Assembly: GCA_964522485.1 (NCBI GenBank)
Contig: CAZFUS010000007.1
Location: 1 to 55,253, forward strand
DNA from: Methylohalomonas sp964522485
Lineage (GTDB): Bacteria > Pseudomonadota > Gammaproteobacteria > Methylohalomonadales > Methylohalomonadaceae
Reading direction: 5' to 3'
DNA length: 55,253 nucleotides
Position 1 is the first letter of the stretch. Every line of letters starts with the position of its first letter. The notes beneath the pieces were generated by a model. That model had not been told where the DNA came from. It saw only the letters and a list, made by a program, of their open reading frames with translations, and searched no databases. A program made the translations under genes and the position numbers. This document shows positions 17,436 through 25,780 of this stretch, one piece after another.

Positions 17436-18782
17436 ATGCCAGGTTTCTCCGAACATCCCACGGTCAGGCGATTTCATGAACGGGCTGCTACTACTGCAAC
17501 GGAGCGGACACCGGAAAAACTCGATGCAGAATGGTTGCGCACACTTTGCCTTGAAGCCGGTGCCGATGATGTCGGCTTTGTCGAAATCAATCGATCAGAA
17601 CTCGACGATCAGCGCGACCACATACTGAGCTTTTTCCCACATACCGGCACCCTGATCAGTTTTACCTGCCGGATGAACCGTGAGCCGGTGCGCAGCACGG
17701 CATGCTCCATAGCGAATCTCGAGTTTCATCATACAGGCGACCATGTTAATGATACCGCGCACCGAATCGTGGCGGCGCTTGAACAACGCGGCATACGCGC
17801 AGTTAACCCGGCGATGGGATTCCCCATGGAGATGGATCGCTTTCCTGAAAAGATATGGGTTGTTTCACACAAGCCTGTCGCTGTAGCCGCAGGTCTCGGT
17901 CATATGGGCATTCACCGTAATGTTATTCATCCCAGGTTTGGGAATTTCATCCTGCTCGGAACGGTATTGACGGAAGCTGAAGTCACGCAACACCAGCAGC
18001 CAATCGACTATAACCCTTGCCTGGAATGCAAACTATGTGTATCAGCCTGTCCGGTCGGTGCCATCGGCAGTGATGGCTCATTCAACTTTTCCGCCTGCTA
18101 CACACATAACTATCGTGAATTCATGGGTGGATTTACAGACTGGGTAGGCACGATTGCCGGCAGCAAGAATGCCGGGGATTACCGTCAGCATGTCAGTGAC
18201 CGGGAATCCGTTTCGATGTGGCAGAGCCTGTCATACGGTGCCAGCTATAAAGCAGCCTATTGCATGGCCGTCTGCCCCGCCGGAGACGATGTTATCGGTC
18301 CGTTTCTGACAGAGCGAAAAAACTATCTGAACAGTGTCGTACGGCCCCTGCAGGAAAAGATGGAGACAGTGTATGTCGTGCCAGGCTCGGATGCCGAACA
18401 ACATGTTCCGCGCCGCTTTCCAAACAAGCATGTCAAGCTTGTAAATAATGGTCTGAACCGGATGCGTTCAATCAGACAATTCCTGAATGGCCTGCCGCTG
18501 GTGTTTCAGCGTAATCGATCAAAAGGGATTAACATGACTTATCACTTCACATTCACAGGCAGGGAAAAGCAGCAAGCCACGATTATCATCCGCAATCAGG
18601 CACTGAGGGTGAGGGAAGGTCTTGTCGGCAAGGCCGATCTCCATGTTACTGCAGATACGGGTACGTGGCTGGGTTTGCTGGCCAGGGAACGCAGCCTTTT
18701 CTGGGCACTGCTCCGGCGAAAGATTCGAATAAAAGGTTCACCGCGACTGCTTATTGCCTTCGGTAAATGTTTTCCATCTTGA
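17436..18782 (+). CDS. 4Fe-4S protein fused to an SCP2 sterol-carrier domain
   Basis: In this 448-residue protein, residues ~25-300 resemble the iron-sulfur part of QueG and reductive-dehalogenase-like proteins, with CLECKLCVSACPVG near residue 195 and a second cluster segment YCMAVCPAGDD near 274. From about residue 366 (MTYHFTFTGREKQQATIII) to the end is an SCP2-like lipid-binding domain. No corrinoid-binding motif was recognised. The fusion suggests an electron-transfer reaction on a hydrophobic substrate. It starts 2 bases after the hydrolase stop, so the two are translated together under the TetR operator. Confidence 0.82.
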   Translation: MPGFSEHPTVRRFHERAATTATERTPEKLDAEWLRTLCLEAGADDVGFVEINRSELDDQRDHILSFFPHTGTLISFTCRMNREPVRSTACSIANLEFHHTGDHVNDTAHRIVAALEQRGIRAVNPAMGFPMEMDRFPEKIWVVSHKPVAVAAGLGHMGIHRNVIHPRFGNFILLGTVLTEAEVTQHQQPIDYNPCLECKLCVSACPVGAIGSDGSFNFSACYTHNYREFMGGFTDWVGTIAGSKNAGDYRQHVSDRESVSMWQSLSYGASYKAAYCMAVCPAGDDVIGPFLTERKNYLNSVVRPLQEKMETVYVVPGSDAEQHVPRRFPNKHVKLVNNGLNRMRSIRQFLNGLPLVFQRNRSKGINMTYHFTFTGREKQQATIIIRNQALRVREGLVGKADLHVTADTGTWLGLLARERSLFWALLRRKIRIKGSPRLLIAFGKCFPS

Positions 18783-18792
18783 TATCACACTC

Positions 18793-20034
18793 TCACTGCT
18801 CCAGTTTATCCAGTCGCCTTTGCAAAAACCGCCGCTCCGGTTCCTGCTGTGTCAATTCCAGCGCCCTTTCATAGGCATGCCTGGCTTCATCCGCCCTCCC
18901 CAACCGGCGGCACAGATCCGCCCGCGCCGCGTGGGCCGGCTGGTAGTCGGCCAGATCGCCGCGCTGAAGAATGGCATCGATCAGTTCCAGACCGGCCTCG
19001 GCGCCATCGCGCATGGCGATGGCAACCGCGCGGTTCAGTTCAATCACCGGTGACGGCTCAATCCGCAGCAGTACTTCATACAGACCGGCAATTTCCGCCC
19101 AGTCGGTCTCGGCTGCACTCGGCGCCTCTGCATGTACCGCTGCAATGGCCGCCTGCAGGATATACGGACCAAGGCGGCGCGATATCAGCGCCTGTTCAAC
19201 CAGTGCACTGCCCTCGGTAATGTAACCCCGGTTCCAGAGTGAACGGTCCTGCTCGTTCAGCAAAATTAAATCGCCATCACCTGTCACCCGTGCTTCGCGC
19301 CGCGATTCGTTTAAAAGCATCATGGCCAGCAAACCCATTGCCTCGGGTTCCGGTAGCAGTTCCGTCAGCAACCGGCCCAGGCGTATCGCTTCCTCCGAGA
19401 GATCGGCCCGTGTCAGTAACTCACCGGATGAAGCCGAATAGCCCTCGTTGAATACCAGGTATATGACACGCAGCACCACATCGAGCCTGTCCTGCAGGTC
19501 GTCATGGGACGGCACTTCATAGGGAATACCGGCGGCTTTTATCTTTGCCTTGGCCCGCACAATCCGCTGTGCCAGCGTTGACGGACTAACCAGGAAAGCA
19601 TGGGCAATTTCTTCGGTTGTCAGACCGCAGACCTCGCGCAGCGTCAGTGCGATCTGCGCTTCCTGCGGCAGGGCCGGATGGCAGCAGGTAAAGATCAGCC
19701 GTAACCGATCGTCCTCCACTGCCTGCTCATCCCATTGCGCCGGGTCGTTGCTGCCAGTATCCAGCTGCTCGGCAATCTCCGCCTGCGAAGCATCGAAACG
19801 GGCCCGGCGGCGCAGGCTGTCGATAGCCTTGAAGCGACCGGTCGAGATCAGCCAGGCACGGGGGTTATCGGGTATGCCTTCCTGCGGCCACTGGGCGACC
19901 GCGGCCGTAAAAGCTTCATGCAGAGCTTCCTCGGCAAGTTCGAAATCACCGAGCAGGCGGATGAGCGTTGCCAGCACACGGCGCGATTGCTCGCGATAAA
20001 CGGCATCAACAGCAGCGCGAATGGATACAGGCAT
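18793..20034 (-). CDS. ECF42-type RNA polymerase sigma factor with long C-terminal extension
   Basis: In this 413-residue protein, residues ~10-75 are sigma region 2 and ~110-170 region 4 (LRLIFTCCHPALPQEAQIALTLREVCGLTTEEIAHAFLV is the hallmark stretch; only the part around CCHPAL is quoted as diagnostic). The remaining ~240 residues form a helical, TPR-like extension with YLVFNEGYSASSG and DRSLWNRGYI, the pattern of the ECF42 group. No anti-sigma factor gene is near; the extension probably does the regulation. Established knowledge: ECF42 factors are encoded next to DGPF-domain proteins, as here. It is last in a minus-strand unit that starts at a promoter matching TGTCGA-N17-CGAC, so it may control its own synthesis. 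Confidence 0.9.
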   Translation of the reverse strand: MPVSIRAAVDAVYREQSRRVLATLIRLLGDFELAEEALHEAFTAAVAQWPQEGIPDNPRAWLISTGRFKAIDSLRRRARFDASQAEIAEQLDTGSNDPAQWDEQAVEDDRLRLIFTCCHPALPQEAQIALTLREVCGLTTEEIAHAFLVSPSTLAQRIVRAKAKIKAAGIPYEVPSHDDLQDRLDVVLRVIYLVFNEGYSASSGELLTRADLSEEAIRLGRLLTELLPEPEAMGLLAMMLLNESRREARVTGDGDLILLNEQDRSLWNRGYITEGSALVEQALISRRLGPYILQAAIAAVHAEAPSAAETDWAEIAGLYEVLLRIEPSPVIELNRAVAIAMRDGAEAGLELIDAILQRGDLADYQPAHAARADLCRRLGRADEARHAYERALELTQQEPERRFLQRRLDKLEQ

Positions 20035-20046
20035 TCAGTTAGTATG

Positions 20047-20445
20047 TCATACCACGCTCTTGGCCGAGCGTCTCTGCTCGCTTTCATGGATCATCTGGCT
20101 CAAATCATCGGCGGGGCGTATCTCGAACGGACCGACCCTGACGCCCGGGTGCTTCGACATCAACTCGACAGCGTGGTCCATGTCCCTCGCCTCCAGGATG
20201 AGGATCCCGCCCAGTACTTCTTTTGTCTCGGCAAAGGGCCCGTCAGTTACAGTGACCTTGCCATTTTTCCAGCTTAATGTCCTGGCAGTCCGGGTGCCCT
20301 GCAGCGCTTCTCCGCCGGCAAAGTGACCGTTTTCCCGCAATTTGTCATCGTAAGCGAAGCATTCATCCATCATGGCATGCGCCTCACTTTCGGATATCGA
20401 CTCCCACTTCTTCTCGTCTATGTATCCAAGGCAGATAAATTTCAT
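20047..20445 (-). CDS. YCII/DGPF-domain protein 1
   Basis: This 132-residue protein has a YCII (dimeric alpha/beta barrel) fold with the diagnostic VTDGPFAETKEVLGG. It lies 12 bases upstream of the sigma gene, so the two are probably translated from one transcript. GGAGCACCC lies before the start. The biochemical role of the family is not established; a link to ECF42 sigma factors is known. Confidence 0.88.
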   Translation of the reverse strand: MKFICLGYIDEKKWESISESEAHAMMDECFAYDDKLRENGHFAGGEALQGTRTARTLSWKNGKVTVTDGPFAETKEVLGGILILEARDMDHAVELMSKHPGVRVGPFEIRPADDLSQMIHESEQRRSAKSVV

Positions 20446-20488
20446 AACAGGGTGCTCCTCTGAGTAGTTACAGGTTAGGGTTACCAGT

Positions 20489-20518
20489 CTGTCATTCCCG
20501 CTTTCGCGGGAATGACAG
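20489..20518. repeat. Dispersed hairpin with 13-bp perfect stem
   Basis: CTGTCATTCCCGC and its exact complement GCGGGAATGACAG surround a TTTC loop. This GTCATTCCCGC-type hairpin is a common dispersed repeat in bacterial genomes. It lies between the DUF1428 gene and the DGPF gene before the sigma gene, where it could weaken readthrough or protect the upstream message. Confidence 0.8.
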
Positions 20519-20527
20519 GTTAAGAAT

Positions 20528-20887
20528 TCATCCGTCGACGATCACATTGAAGCCGCCGTAGGCCATGCGCTTGCAGTCGAAAGGCATATTTTCCGGATCA
20601 CACATTTCCGTGATGCGTGGATCTTCCATGACTTTCTTGTTCACTTCATCGCGATGCTTACGTGATTTGAACACGATCCAGGAGAATACTACCGTCTCGC
20701 CATCCTTGAGTGCGGCCATGTGTGGGAACGGCAACACATCCTTGATTTCCAGATCGTCTCCAGCGCATTCGCGGAATTCCAGTGCACCATGCTCGCGCCA
20801 GACCTCGCCGGCCTTTTTCGCCATGCGGGTGTACTCCTCCAGTCTGTCCTTCGGTACCGGTAATACAAATCCATCCACGTATTTCAT
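20528..20887 (-). CDS. DUF1428 (YbaA-like) protein
   Basis: This 119-residue protein matches the DUF1428 family: MKYVDGFVLPVPKDRLEEY at the start and CDPENMPFDCKRMAYGGF near the end. The fold is an alpha/beta barrel like that of the YCII neighbours. The start has AGGAGC upstream. It lies 14 bases from the DGPF gene upstream, in the same unit. Function unknown. Confidence 0.88.
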   Translation of the reverse strand: MKYVDGFVLPVPKDRLEEYTRMAKKAGEVWREHGALEFRECAGDDLEIKDVLPFPHMAALKDGETVVFSWIVFKSRKHRDEVNKKVMEDPRITEMCDPENMPFDCKRMAYGGFNVIVDG

Positions 20888-20901
20888 TTTCTATGCTCCT
20901 G

Positions 20902-21324
20902 TTAAGCTTGACTGCTGAAATCAGCACTCATGTCACGAAAACGATCGACAGCCTCGCTTTCCCCGAAGTCTTCCATTTCGAACATCTGCCGTACCTCGAT
21001 CTGGGCCTCGCCGCCATCGACGGCGGGATTGGGGAAACGTTTCGTCCATTCGAGCGCTTCCTCCCGAGACTTCACATTGATAATTGTGTAACCGGCGATC
21101 AGCTCCTTGGTTTCAACAAACGGGCCGTCGCTCACGGTGTGCTTTTTACCGTCGTAATGAATACGCCAGCCCTTTGAACTTGCCTGCAGACCGGAAGCAT
21201 CCAGTAACACCCCTGCTTTCGCCAGCTCTTCATGGTAATCCGCCATATCGGCGATAAGCTTTTCCTCGGGCATGACCCCGGCTTCCGAGTCTTTGGTTGC
21301 CTTGACAATAATCATGAACCGCAT
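20902..21324 (-). CDS. YCII/DGPF-domain protein 2
   Basis: This 140-residue member has HTVSDGPFVETKELIAGY and a longer C-terminus than the other copies. AGGAGAT precedes the start. It is the first gene of the unit that ends with the sigma factor, and its promoter region (21371-21397) carries the TGTCGA-N17-CGAC pattern. It is divergent from the arsR operon. Confidence 0.88.
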   Translation of the reverse strand: MRFMIIVKATKDSEAGVMPEEKLIADMADYHEELAKAGVLLDASGLQASSKGWRIHYDGKKHTVSDGPFVETKELIAGYTIINVKSREEALEWTKRFPNPAVDGGEAQIEVRQMFEMEDFGESEAVDRFRDMSADFSSQA

Positions 21325-21370
21325 GGCTGAATCTCCTGCTGGTATGACTTAGGAATATTTACATCCTGTA

Positions 21371-21397
21371 GTCGATCAGCAAAGCGCCAGATCGACA
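21371..21397 (-). promoter_or_regulatory. Predicted ECF42 promoter P3 (sigma operon)
   Basis: On the minus strand, TGTCGA (21397-21392) is followed by exactly 17 bases and then CGAC (21374-21371), continuing TACAG. The last base is 47 bases from the start codon of the DGPF gene at 21324. Two other DGPF genes have the same arrangement. Confidence 0.75.
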
Positions 21398-21443
21398 GAG
21401 ACCAGCCTTCAGACAATGGCGGTTGCAAAGGGACGAGAAAAAA

Positions 21444-21461
21444 TTCAACCGTACGGTTGAA
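21444..21461. promoter_or_regulatory. ArsR operator, upstream palindrome
   Basis: TTCAACCGTACGGTTGAA is a perfect 18-bp palindrome. A near copy lies exactly 40 bases downstream at 21484-21501. Confidence 0.82.
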
Positions 21462-21483
21462 GATATTCCGGACTGCGTCTATA

Positions 21484-21501
21484 TTCAACTGTATGGTTGA
21501 A
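21484..21501. promoter_or_regulatory. ArsR operator overlapping the arsR start codon
   Basis: TTCAACTGTATGGTTGAA differs from the upstream palindrome at two positions and contains the ATG of arsR (21493-21495). Binding here would block the start of transcription or elongation directly. Confidence 0.8.
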
Positions 21502-21843
21502 CAAAATCCGCATCGGCTGGATCACGTCTTCCGCGCCCTCGCCGATCCCACGCGCCGCGAGATGCTGCGTCGTCTCACGGAAGGGGAACTCAGCGTCGGT
21601 GAACTCGCCGCCCCCTGCGACATGTCATTCGCCGCGGCTTCCAAGCACATCAAAACGCTGGAAAATGCGGGGCTCGTGCGGCGGCGGATTTCGGGCCGCA
21701 CCCACCGGTTCCGGATAAAGCCGGACGTGATGGTCGAGGCTTACCGGTGGCTCGGCTTCTATGAGCGTTTCTGGACGGAACGTATCGATGCGCTGGAGGC
21801 CGCTCTGAAAACCCGGGATACCAATGACGAAGATACAGCATGA
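21493..21843 (+). CDS. ArsR-family repressor of an SRPBCC operon
   Basis: This 116-residue winged-helix protein has the core VFRALADPTRREMLRRL, GELSVGELA and the recognition helix SFAAASKHIKTLENAGL. It lacks the metal-binding CxC motif of ArsR/SmtB sensors and belongs to the group paired with AHSA1-type SRPBCC proteins. I chose ATG 21493 over an in-frame ATG at 21457, since MVEQNPHRLDHVFRALADPTRRE fits the family. No ribosome site precedes it, so a leaderless or near-leaderless message is possible. It overlaps the next gene by four bases. Confidence 0.9.
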   Translation: MVEQNPHRLDHVFRALADPTRREMLRRLTEGELSVGELAAPCDMSFAAASKHIKTLENAGLVRRRISGRTHRFRIKPDVMVEAYRWLGFYERFWTERIDALEAALKTRDTNDEDTA

Positions 21844-22286
21844 CCCTTGAGAATCACTTTGCCGTCAGTGTCAGCAGGGACTTCACGGCTTCATCCGAGC
21901 GGGTGTTCGATGCCTGGCTCGACCCGGCGATGATCCGGCACTGGTTCGCGCCCGGCCTGGGTGAAATGGTGCGGGTGGATATTGAACCGCACGTCGGTGG
22001 TGCTTTTTATCTCGATCAGCGGCGCGGTGGCGAGATCGCACGCCACTGGGGTCGGTACGTCGAGATCGAACGGCCACGGCGACTCGTATTCACCTGGTGT
22101 GTCGACGGCATGGATGCCGAGGATCGGGTCACTATTGAAATCGTTCCCACTGAAGACGGCTGCCGCGTGACGATCACACACCGCATGGATACACGTTTTA
22201 CGAACTATGGCGACCTGACCAGGCAGGGCTGGGGCATGATGCTGGATGGTCTGGCCAGCGCTCTGGACAAACCCGACACCGAATAA
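21840..22286 (+). CDS. AHSA1/SRPBCC-domain protein 1
   Basis: This 148-residue protein has a START-like helix-grip fold, seen from VSRDFTASSERVFDAWLDPAMIRHWFAP and the C-terminal helix QGWGMMLDGLASAL. Such proteins bind small hydrophobic ligands in a deep pocket; the ligand is unknown. The ATGA overlap with arsR means tight co-expression. Confidence 0.9.
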   Translation: MTLENHFAVSVSRDFTASSERVFDAWLDPAMIRHWFAPGLGEMVRVDIEPHVGGAFYLDQRRGGEIARHWGRYVEIERPRRLVFTWCVDGMDAEDRVTIEIVPTEDGCRVTITHRMDTRFTNYGDLTRQGWGMMLDGLASALDKPDTE

Positions 22287-22296
22287 GGAATCTGCT

Positions 22297-22836
22297 ATGA
22301 ACGAATACGGCACCCTGACCGAGCCGGGCACCATTGTCTTCCGGCGCCTGCTGCCCGGCCCCATAGAACGCGTCTGGGCCTATCTCACCGAATCGGACAA
22401 GCGCGGGCGGTGGCTCGCGACCGGTGAAATGGATCTCAGAATAGGCGGGCATGTGGAACTGCGCTTCTTCCATGCCGACCTCTCCCCTGTTCATGAGGAA
22501 ATCCCGGACAAGTACAAGGACTTTCAGAACGGTGCGAGTTTTACCGGACGCATCACTCGCTGCGAACCACCGCGGGTACTGGCCTATACGTGGTCGGAAA
22601 GCTGGGGCGAGGATTCGGAAGTCACGTTCGAACTCACGCCGCAGGATGATCAGGTGCTGCTCGTGCTCACCCACCGCCGCCTCGGCGACAAGCCGGAGAC
22701 ACTGATCAGCGTCGCCGCCGGCTGGCATACTCATCTCGGCATTCTCGGCGATCATCTGCGGGACAGAACGCCGCAGCCATTCTGGTCAACACACGCACGC
22801 CTGGAAGCCGAATACGAACGTTTTATTCAGCAATAA
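22297..22836 (+). CDS. AHSA1/SRPBCC-domain protein 2
   Basis: This 179-residue member starts at the ATG at 22297 with AAGGA 8 bases upstream. TIVFRRLLPGPIERVWAYLT and the Trp-rich helix AAGWHTHLGILGDHL identify the family. It is 10 bases from the gene before it. An earlier in-frame Met at 22246 lies inside the preceding gene and is not used. Confidence 0.9.
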   Translation: MNEYGTLTEPGTIVFRRLLPGPIERVWAYLTESDKRGRWLATGEMDLRIGGHVELRFFHADLSPVHEEIPDKYKDFQNGASFTGRITRCEPPRVLAYTWSESWGEDSEVTFELTPQDDQVLLVLTHRRLGDKPETLISVAAGWHTHLGILGDHLRDRTPQPFWSTHARLEAEYERFIQQ

Positions 22837-22853
22837 TAAAAAGGAGGTATTCA

Positions 22854-23318
22854 ATGACGCTTCAGAACGCACCGGCTGTAAAGACACAGATGCTGATTCG
22901 CAAACCGGTCGCCGAAGTATTCGAGGCCTTCGTGGATCCCTCCATGACAACAAAGTTCTGGTTCTCCAAGAGCAGCGGGAGACTGGAACCGGACAGGGAG
23001 GTTCGGTGGGACTGGGAAATGTACGGGGTTCACGCGCTGGTCAGCGTGAAGGCTGTTGAACAAAACAGGCGGATTCTCATCGAGTGGGAAGACCCACCCT
23101 GCCCCGTAGAGTGGCTGTTCACTCCCCGCGCGGACAACACAACCCTCGTCAGTATCGCCAACTGGGGTTTTCACGGCAGTGATGATGAAATAGTGGCCCA
23201 GGCTATCGATTCAATGGGCGGGTTCACGATGGTGCTGACAGGCCTCAAGGCTCAGCTCGAGCATGGCATCGCTCTGAATCTTGTGGCGGATCACTTTCCC
23301 GACGGGTGTCCACAGTAA
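22854..23318 (+). CDS. AHSA1/SRPBCC-domain protein 3
   Basis: This is a 154-residue helix-grip protein (LIRKPVAEVFEAFVDPSMTTKFWF; C-terminal GGFTMVLTGLKAQLEHG). AAGGAGGT lies just before the start codon, the strongest ribosome site of the operon. It differs clearly from the other two copies, so it is not a recent duplicate. Confidence 0.9.
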   Translation: MTLQNAPAVKTQMLIRKPVAEVFEAFVDPSMTTKFWFSKSSGRLEPDREVRWDWEMYGVHALVSVKAVEQNRRILIEWEDPPCPVEWLFTPRADNTTLVSIANWGFHGSDDEIVAQAIDSMGGFTMVLTGLKAQLEHGIALNLVADHFPDGCPQ

Positions 23319-23362
23319 TCAAAAAGCTTGCCGGATTGCATAGTAAAGCGCAGGAGAAAAAA

Positions 23363-23758
23363 TTGGCACAAAAAATCACACCATTCCTGATGTTGGACGG
23401 TGTCGCTAAGGAGGCGATGAATTTCTACGTCTCGTTGTTTGAGAATGCCGGGATCACGCAAATCGAGCACTACAGCCCCGGCGAACCGGGTGCGGAAGGA
23501 ACCGTCAAGCGGGCCAATTTCACGCTGGTCGGACAGGAACTGATTGCCATAGACAGTCCCGTAAAACATGACTTCACATTTACACCTTCAATTTCCTTGT
23601 TCGTCGAGTGCGAAAGCGAAACTGAACTTGAAGAGGCTTTTAAACAACTGTCGGCGGGCTGCGAAGTACTGATGCCGCTCGACAATTACGGATTCAGCAG
23701 GAGATTTGCCTGGGTCAACGATCGGTTCGGCCTTTCATGGCAACTTAATCTGCAATAA
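23363..23758 (+). CDS. PhnB-like VOC-family protein
   Basis: Translated from the TTG at 23363, the protein has 131 residues and begins (M)AQKITPFLMLDGVAKEAMNFYVSLF, as PhnB-like proteins do; AGGAG lies 7 bases upstream. A GTG at 23306 in frame would add 19 unlike residues and overlap the preceding gene. The C-terminal GFSRRFAWVNDRFGLSWQLN is the second beta-alpha-beta metal-site half. No substrate can be named. It closes the arsR operon. Confidence 0.83.
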   Translation: MAQKITPFLMLDGVAKEAMNFYVSLFENAGITQIEHYSPGEPGAEGTVKRANFTLVGQELIAIDSPVKHDFTFTPSISLFVECESETELEEAFKQLSAGCEVLMPLDNYGFSRRFAWVNDRFGLSWQLNLQ

Positions 23759-23783
23759 TGATACTCGTAAAATATTAGTTTAA

Positions 23784-23961
23784 CTGGATTGCTTTGTCGG
23801 CTCCGCCTCCTCGCAATGACATGTTTTTCAATGGGACAAATCAGGATAATATTACCGGCTGTTTCCACGCCAATTGTCTCCAGGGGATGCATACCGCGCT
23901 ACACTCCCAATAATAACCATTACCTCCGTCATCGCGAGGCCGACGGGCGAAGCCACCCAGT
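23784..23961. repeat. Inverted pair of GCAATGAC-type repeats in a gene-free gap
   Basis: The left arm (from ACTGGATTGCTTTGTCGG to CTCGCAATGAC, 23783-23820) and the right arm (CGTCATCGCGAGGCC to CACCCAGT, 23928-23961) are imperfect inverse complements about 105 bases apart. This is a common dispersed repeat type (TGGATTGCTTCG ... CGCAATGAC). The surrounding 23759-24071 gap between convergent genes holds no gene that I can support. Confidence 0.7.
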
Positions 23962-24071
23962 CAAGTTGGAACTTTTCGAATTTATTCATGAGTATGTGCG
24001 GCTCAAGAGACTTCGACGGTTGCCCATCTTGTATAACGCTTTGTCAAGAGACATGCAATCAATTGCATATG

Positions 24072-24608
24072 TTATGGACTGTGCACGGTTACTACCGATT
24101 TCATGTTCGCCAGCCCCTGTTCGAACTGGTCACCGACCATCTTCTCGCAGTCCATGAACAGGCCGATGGCCTTGGCCATAAAATTATTTTGGCCGAACAT
24201 ACTCCAGGTCACCACTGTTTGGTCACCCTCAGGCTCAAAAGTAAATTCGGCGGTATTGGTCGCCTTCATGGGCTTCAGGAAATCGAGCCTGAACCGGATT
24301 AATTCGTTCGGACGGCTATCGGTAATGGTCATGCTGCCCTCGCCCACCTCGCGATTGCCCGCCCAGTGCATGACGGCACCCTCACCTGCCGGTGGCCCCT
24401 CGAAGGATGCTTTTGCATCAGGATCCAGTTTCGCCCACGGTGACCATGCCTCCCACTTGTGCAGATCATTCACCTGTGCGAACACATGAGCGGGAGGTGC
24501 AGGAATGGTAGCCGAGCGCGTGACGCGGAAATCTGCAGGCTGCAGAGCGACAACAACGGAAAATACAGCCACGAGTACGGCAAGACCGATCAGAATTATC
24601 TTGAGCAT
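24072..24608 (-). CDS. SRPBCC-family protein with N-terminal membrane anchor
   Basis: This 178-residue protein has one hydrophobic segment (residues ~3-22) and then a polyketide-cyclase-like helix-grip domain (ATIPAPPAHVFAQVNDLHKWEAWSPW ... TVVTWSMFGQNNFMAKAIGLF). It is probably held at the outer face of the inner membrane. AGGAGAA precedes the start. It is convergent with the arsR operon and the last minus-strand gene of the ECF42 block. Confidence 0.87.
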   Translation of the reverse strand: MLKIILIGLAVLVAVFSVVVALQPADFRVTRSATIPAPPAHVFAQVNDLHKWEAWSPWAKLDPDAKASFEGPPAGEGAVMHWAGNREVGEGSMTITDSRPNELIRFRLDFLKPMKATNTAEFTFEPEGDQTVVTWSMFGQNNFMAKAIGLFMDCEKMVGDQFEQGLANMKSVVTVHSP

Positions 24609-24768
24609 GGTTATTCTCCTCTTTTATCGGCAGGTATCCATCAGCAGGACTAACCCTAAAACAGGGTATAAAAATGCCCCGCTTTTTCAGCCTGGTAATT
24701 GAAATACAGACGCAGGCTGCTCTTTGGGAGGCCCTTTTTCTCCAGGAGTGTATCGAACTCGAACATGA

Positions 24769-25242
24769 CTATTTCTGCGTGAACATTGTCTGTGCGGCCT
24801 CGGCTATTTCCTCCGGGCTGGGATCACTGATGTGTGTGGCCAGAGACCACGAATGGCCAAACGGATCGATTACGACACCGTAGCGGTCGCCCCAGAACAT
24901 ATTCTCAGGCGGCATCATGACAGTCGCACCCGCCTCTTCAGCCCGTCGGACAGCGGCATCACAATCCTCAACGTAGCGGTGAATCGTCGCCGGTGTGCCA
25001 CCGAGCGCCTTTGGCGAACGCGAACTGCCGTCACAAAACTCAGGAAAGTCATCGGTCAGATACAATGGTCTGCTATCGATGCGGATTGCCGCGTGCAGAA
25101 TCTTGTGACCATCCGGAGCGGGTACACGGCCGGTTTCCTCGGCACCGAACGCCTTCTTGTAGAATTCAATCGCGTCGGCACAGGGATCGCAAACAAGATG
25201 GGGAATCAGGCCTTCCTGGCCGCTGGGAATGGGATTGGTCAT
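24769..25242 (-). CDS. VOC-family (glyoxalase-like) protein
   Basis: This 157-residue protein starts at ATG 25242 with AAAGGAGA upstream. LIPHLVCDPCADAIEFYKKAFGAEE and PPENMFWGDRYGVVIDPFGHSWSLATH are typical of the PhnB/YdfO-like VOC group. A longer frame to 25638 runs antisense through the DGPF gene and is not real. It lies 86 bases downstream of that gene and may share its transcript. Confidence 0.9.
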   Translation of the reverse strand: MTNPIPSGQEGLIPHLVCDPCADAIEFYKKAFGAEETGRVPAPDGHKILHAAIRIDSRPLYLTDDFPEFCDGSSRSPKALGGTPATIHRYVEDCDAAVRRAEEAGATVMMPPENMFWGDRYGVVIDPFGHSWSLATHISDPSPEEIAEAAQTMFTQK

Positions 25243-25328
25243 TGTCTTGTCTCCTTTCGTTTGGTTAAAGATAGTGATCAGGCTATGTCCGTCAGACGAG
25301 AGATGTCCGATATTATTCCCGGTTGTAT

Positions 25329-25700
25329 TTAGCCATAGCGCCGATCCTGCCTGAGTTCCTCCTCGATCGGCCGTACCTCGATAGTGCCGAGACGTGCCGA
25401 GGGCCATTTCGATGCAATCTGTATGGCGTCGTTGAAATCTCTCGCCTCGATCAGGAAAAAACCGCCAAGCTGTTCCTTGGTTTCCGCAAAAGGACCATCC
25501 GTCGTCAGCAGTTTGCCGCTCCGGACCTGCAGAGTCGTTGCGGTCGTAGCACTTTGCAGAGCCTGTGTGGCAATCAGATGACCGCTTTTTTTCAGAGACT
25601 CTACATAATCCAGGGTTTCCTTTCTCAGGACATCCCACTCACTCGGCGACAGCGCATTGAGCTTTTGTTCTTCTTCGTAGGCCAAGCACAGGTACTTCAT
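25329..25700 (-). CDS. YCII/DGPF-domain protein 3
   Basis: This 123-residue protein begins MKYLCLAYEEEQKL and contains LTTDGPFAETKEQLGGFFLIEARDF. The start at 25700 fits the other copies; a Met 4 codons earlier is unlikely. It lies 80 bases downstream of the DUF899 gene. No TGTCGA box lies in that gap. Confidence 0.9.
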   Translation of the reverse strand: MKYLCLAYEEEQKLNALSPSEWDVLRKETLDYVESLKKSGHLIATQALQSATTATTLQVRSGKLLTTDGPFAETKEQLGGFFLIEARDFNDAIQIASKWPSARLGTIEVRPIEEELRQDRRYG

Positions 25701-25780
25701 CAGGCACTCCACATTTACAATTTAAATACATCTTTCGAAAAGATATCCGCTTCGGTATTTTCGAGAATGTTAAAAGCAAC

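Noticed and set aside
25243..25638. Upstream extension of the VOC gene frame
   Set aside because: It runs through the DGPF gene in another frame; the ATG at 25242 has a strong ribosome site and fits the family.
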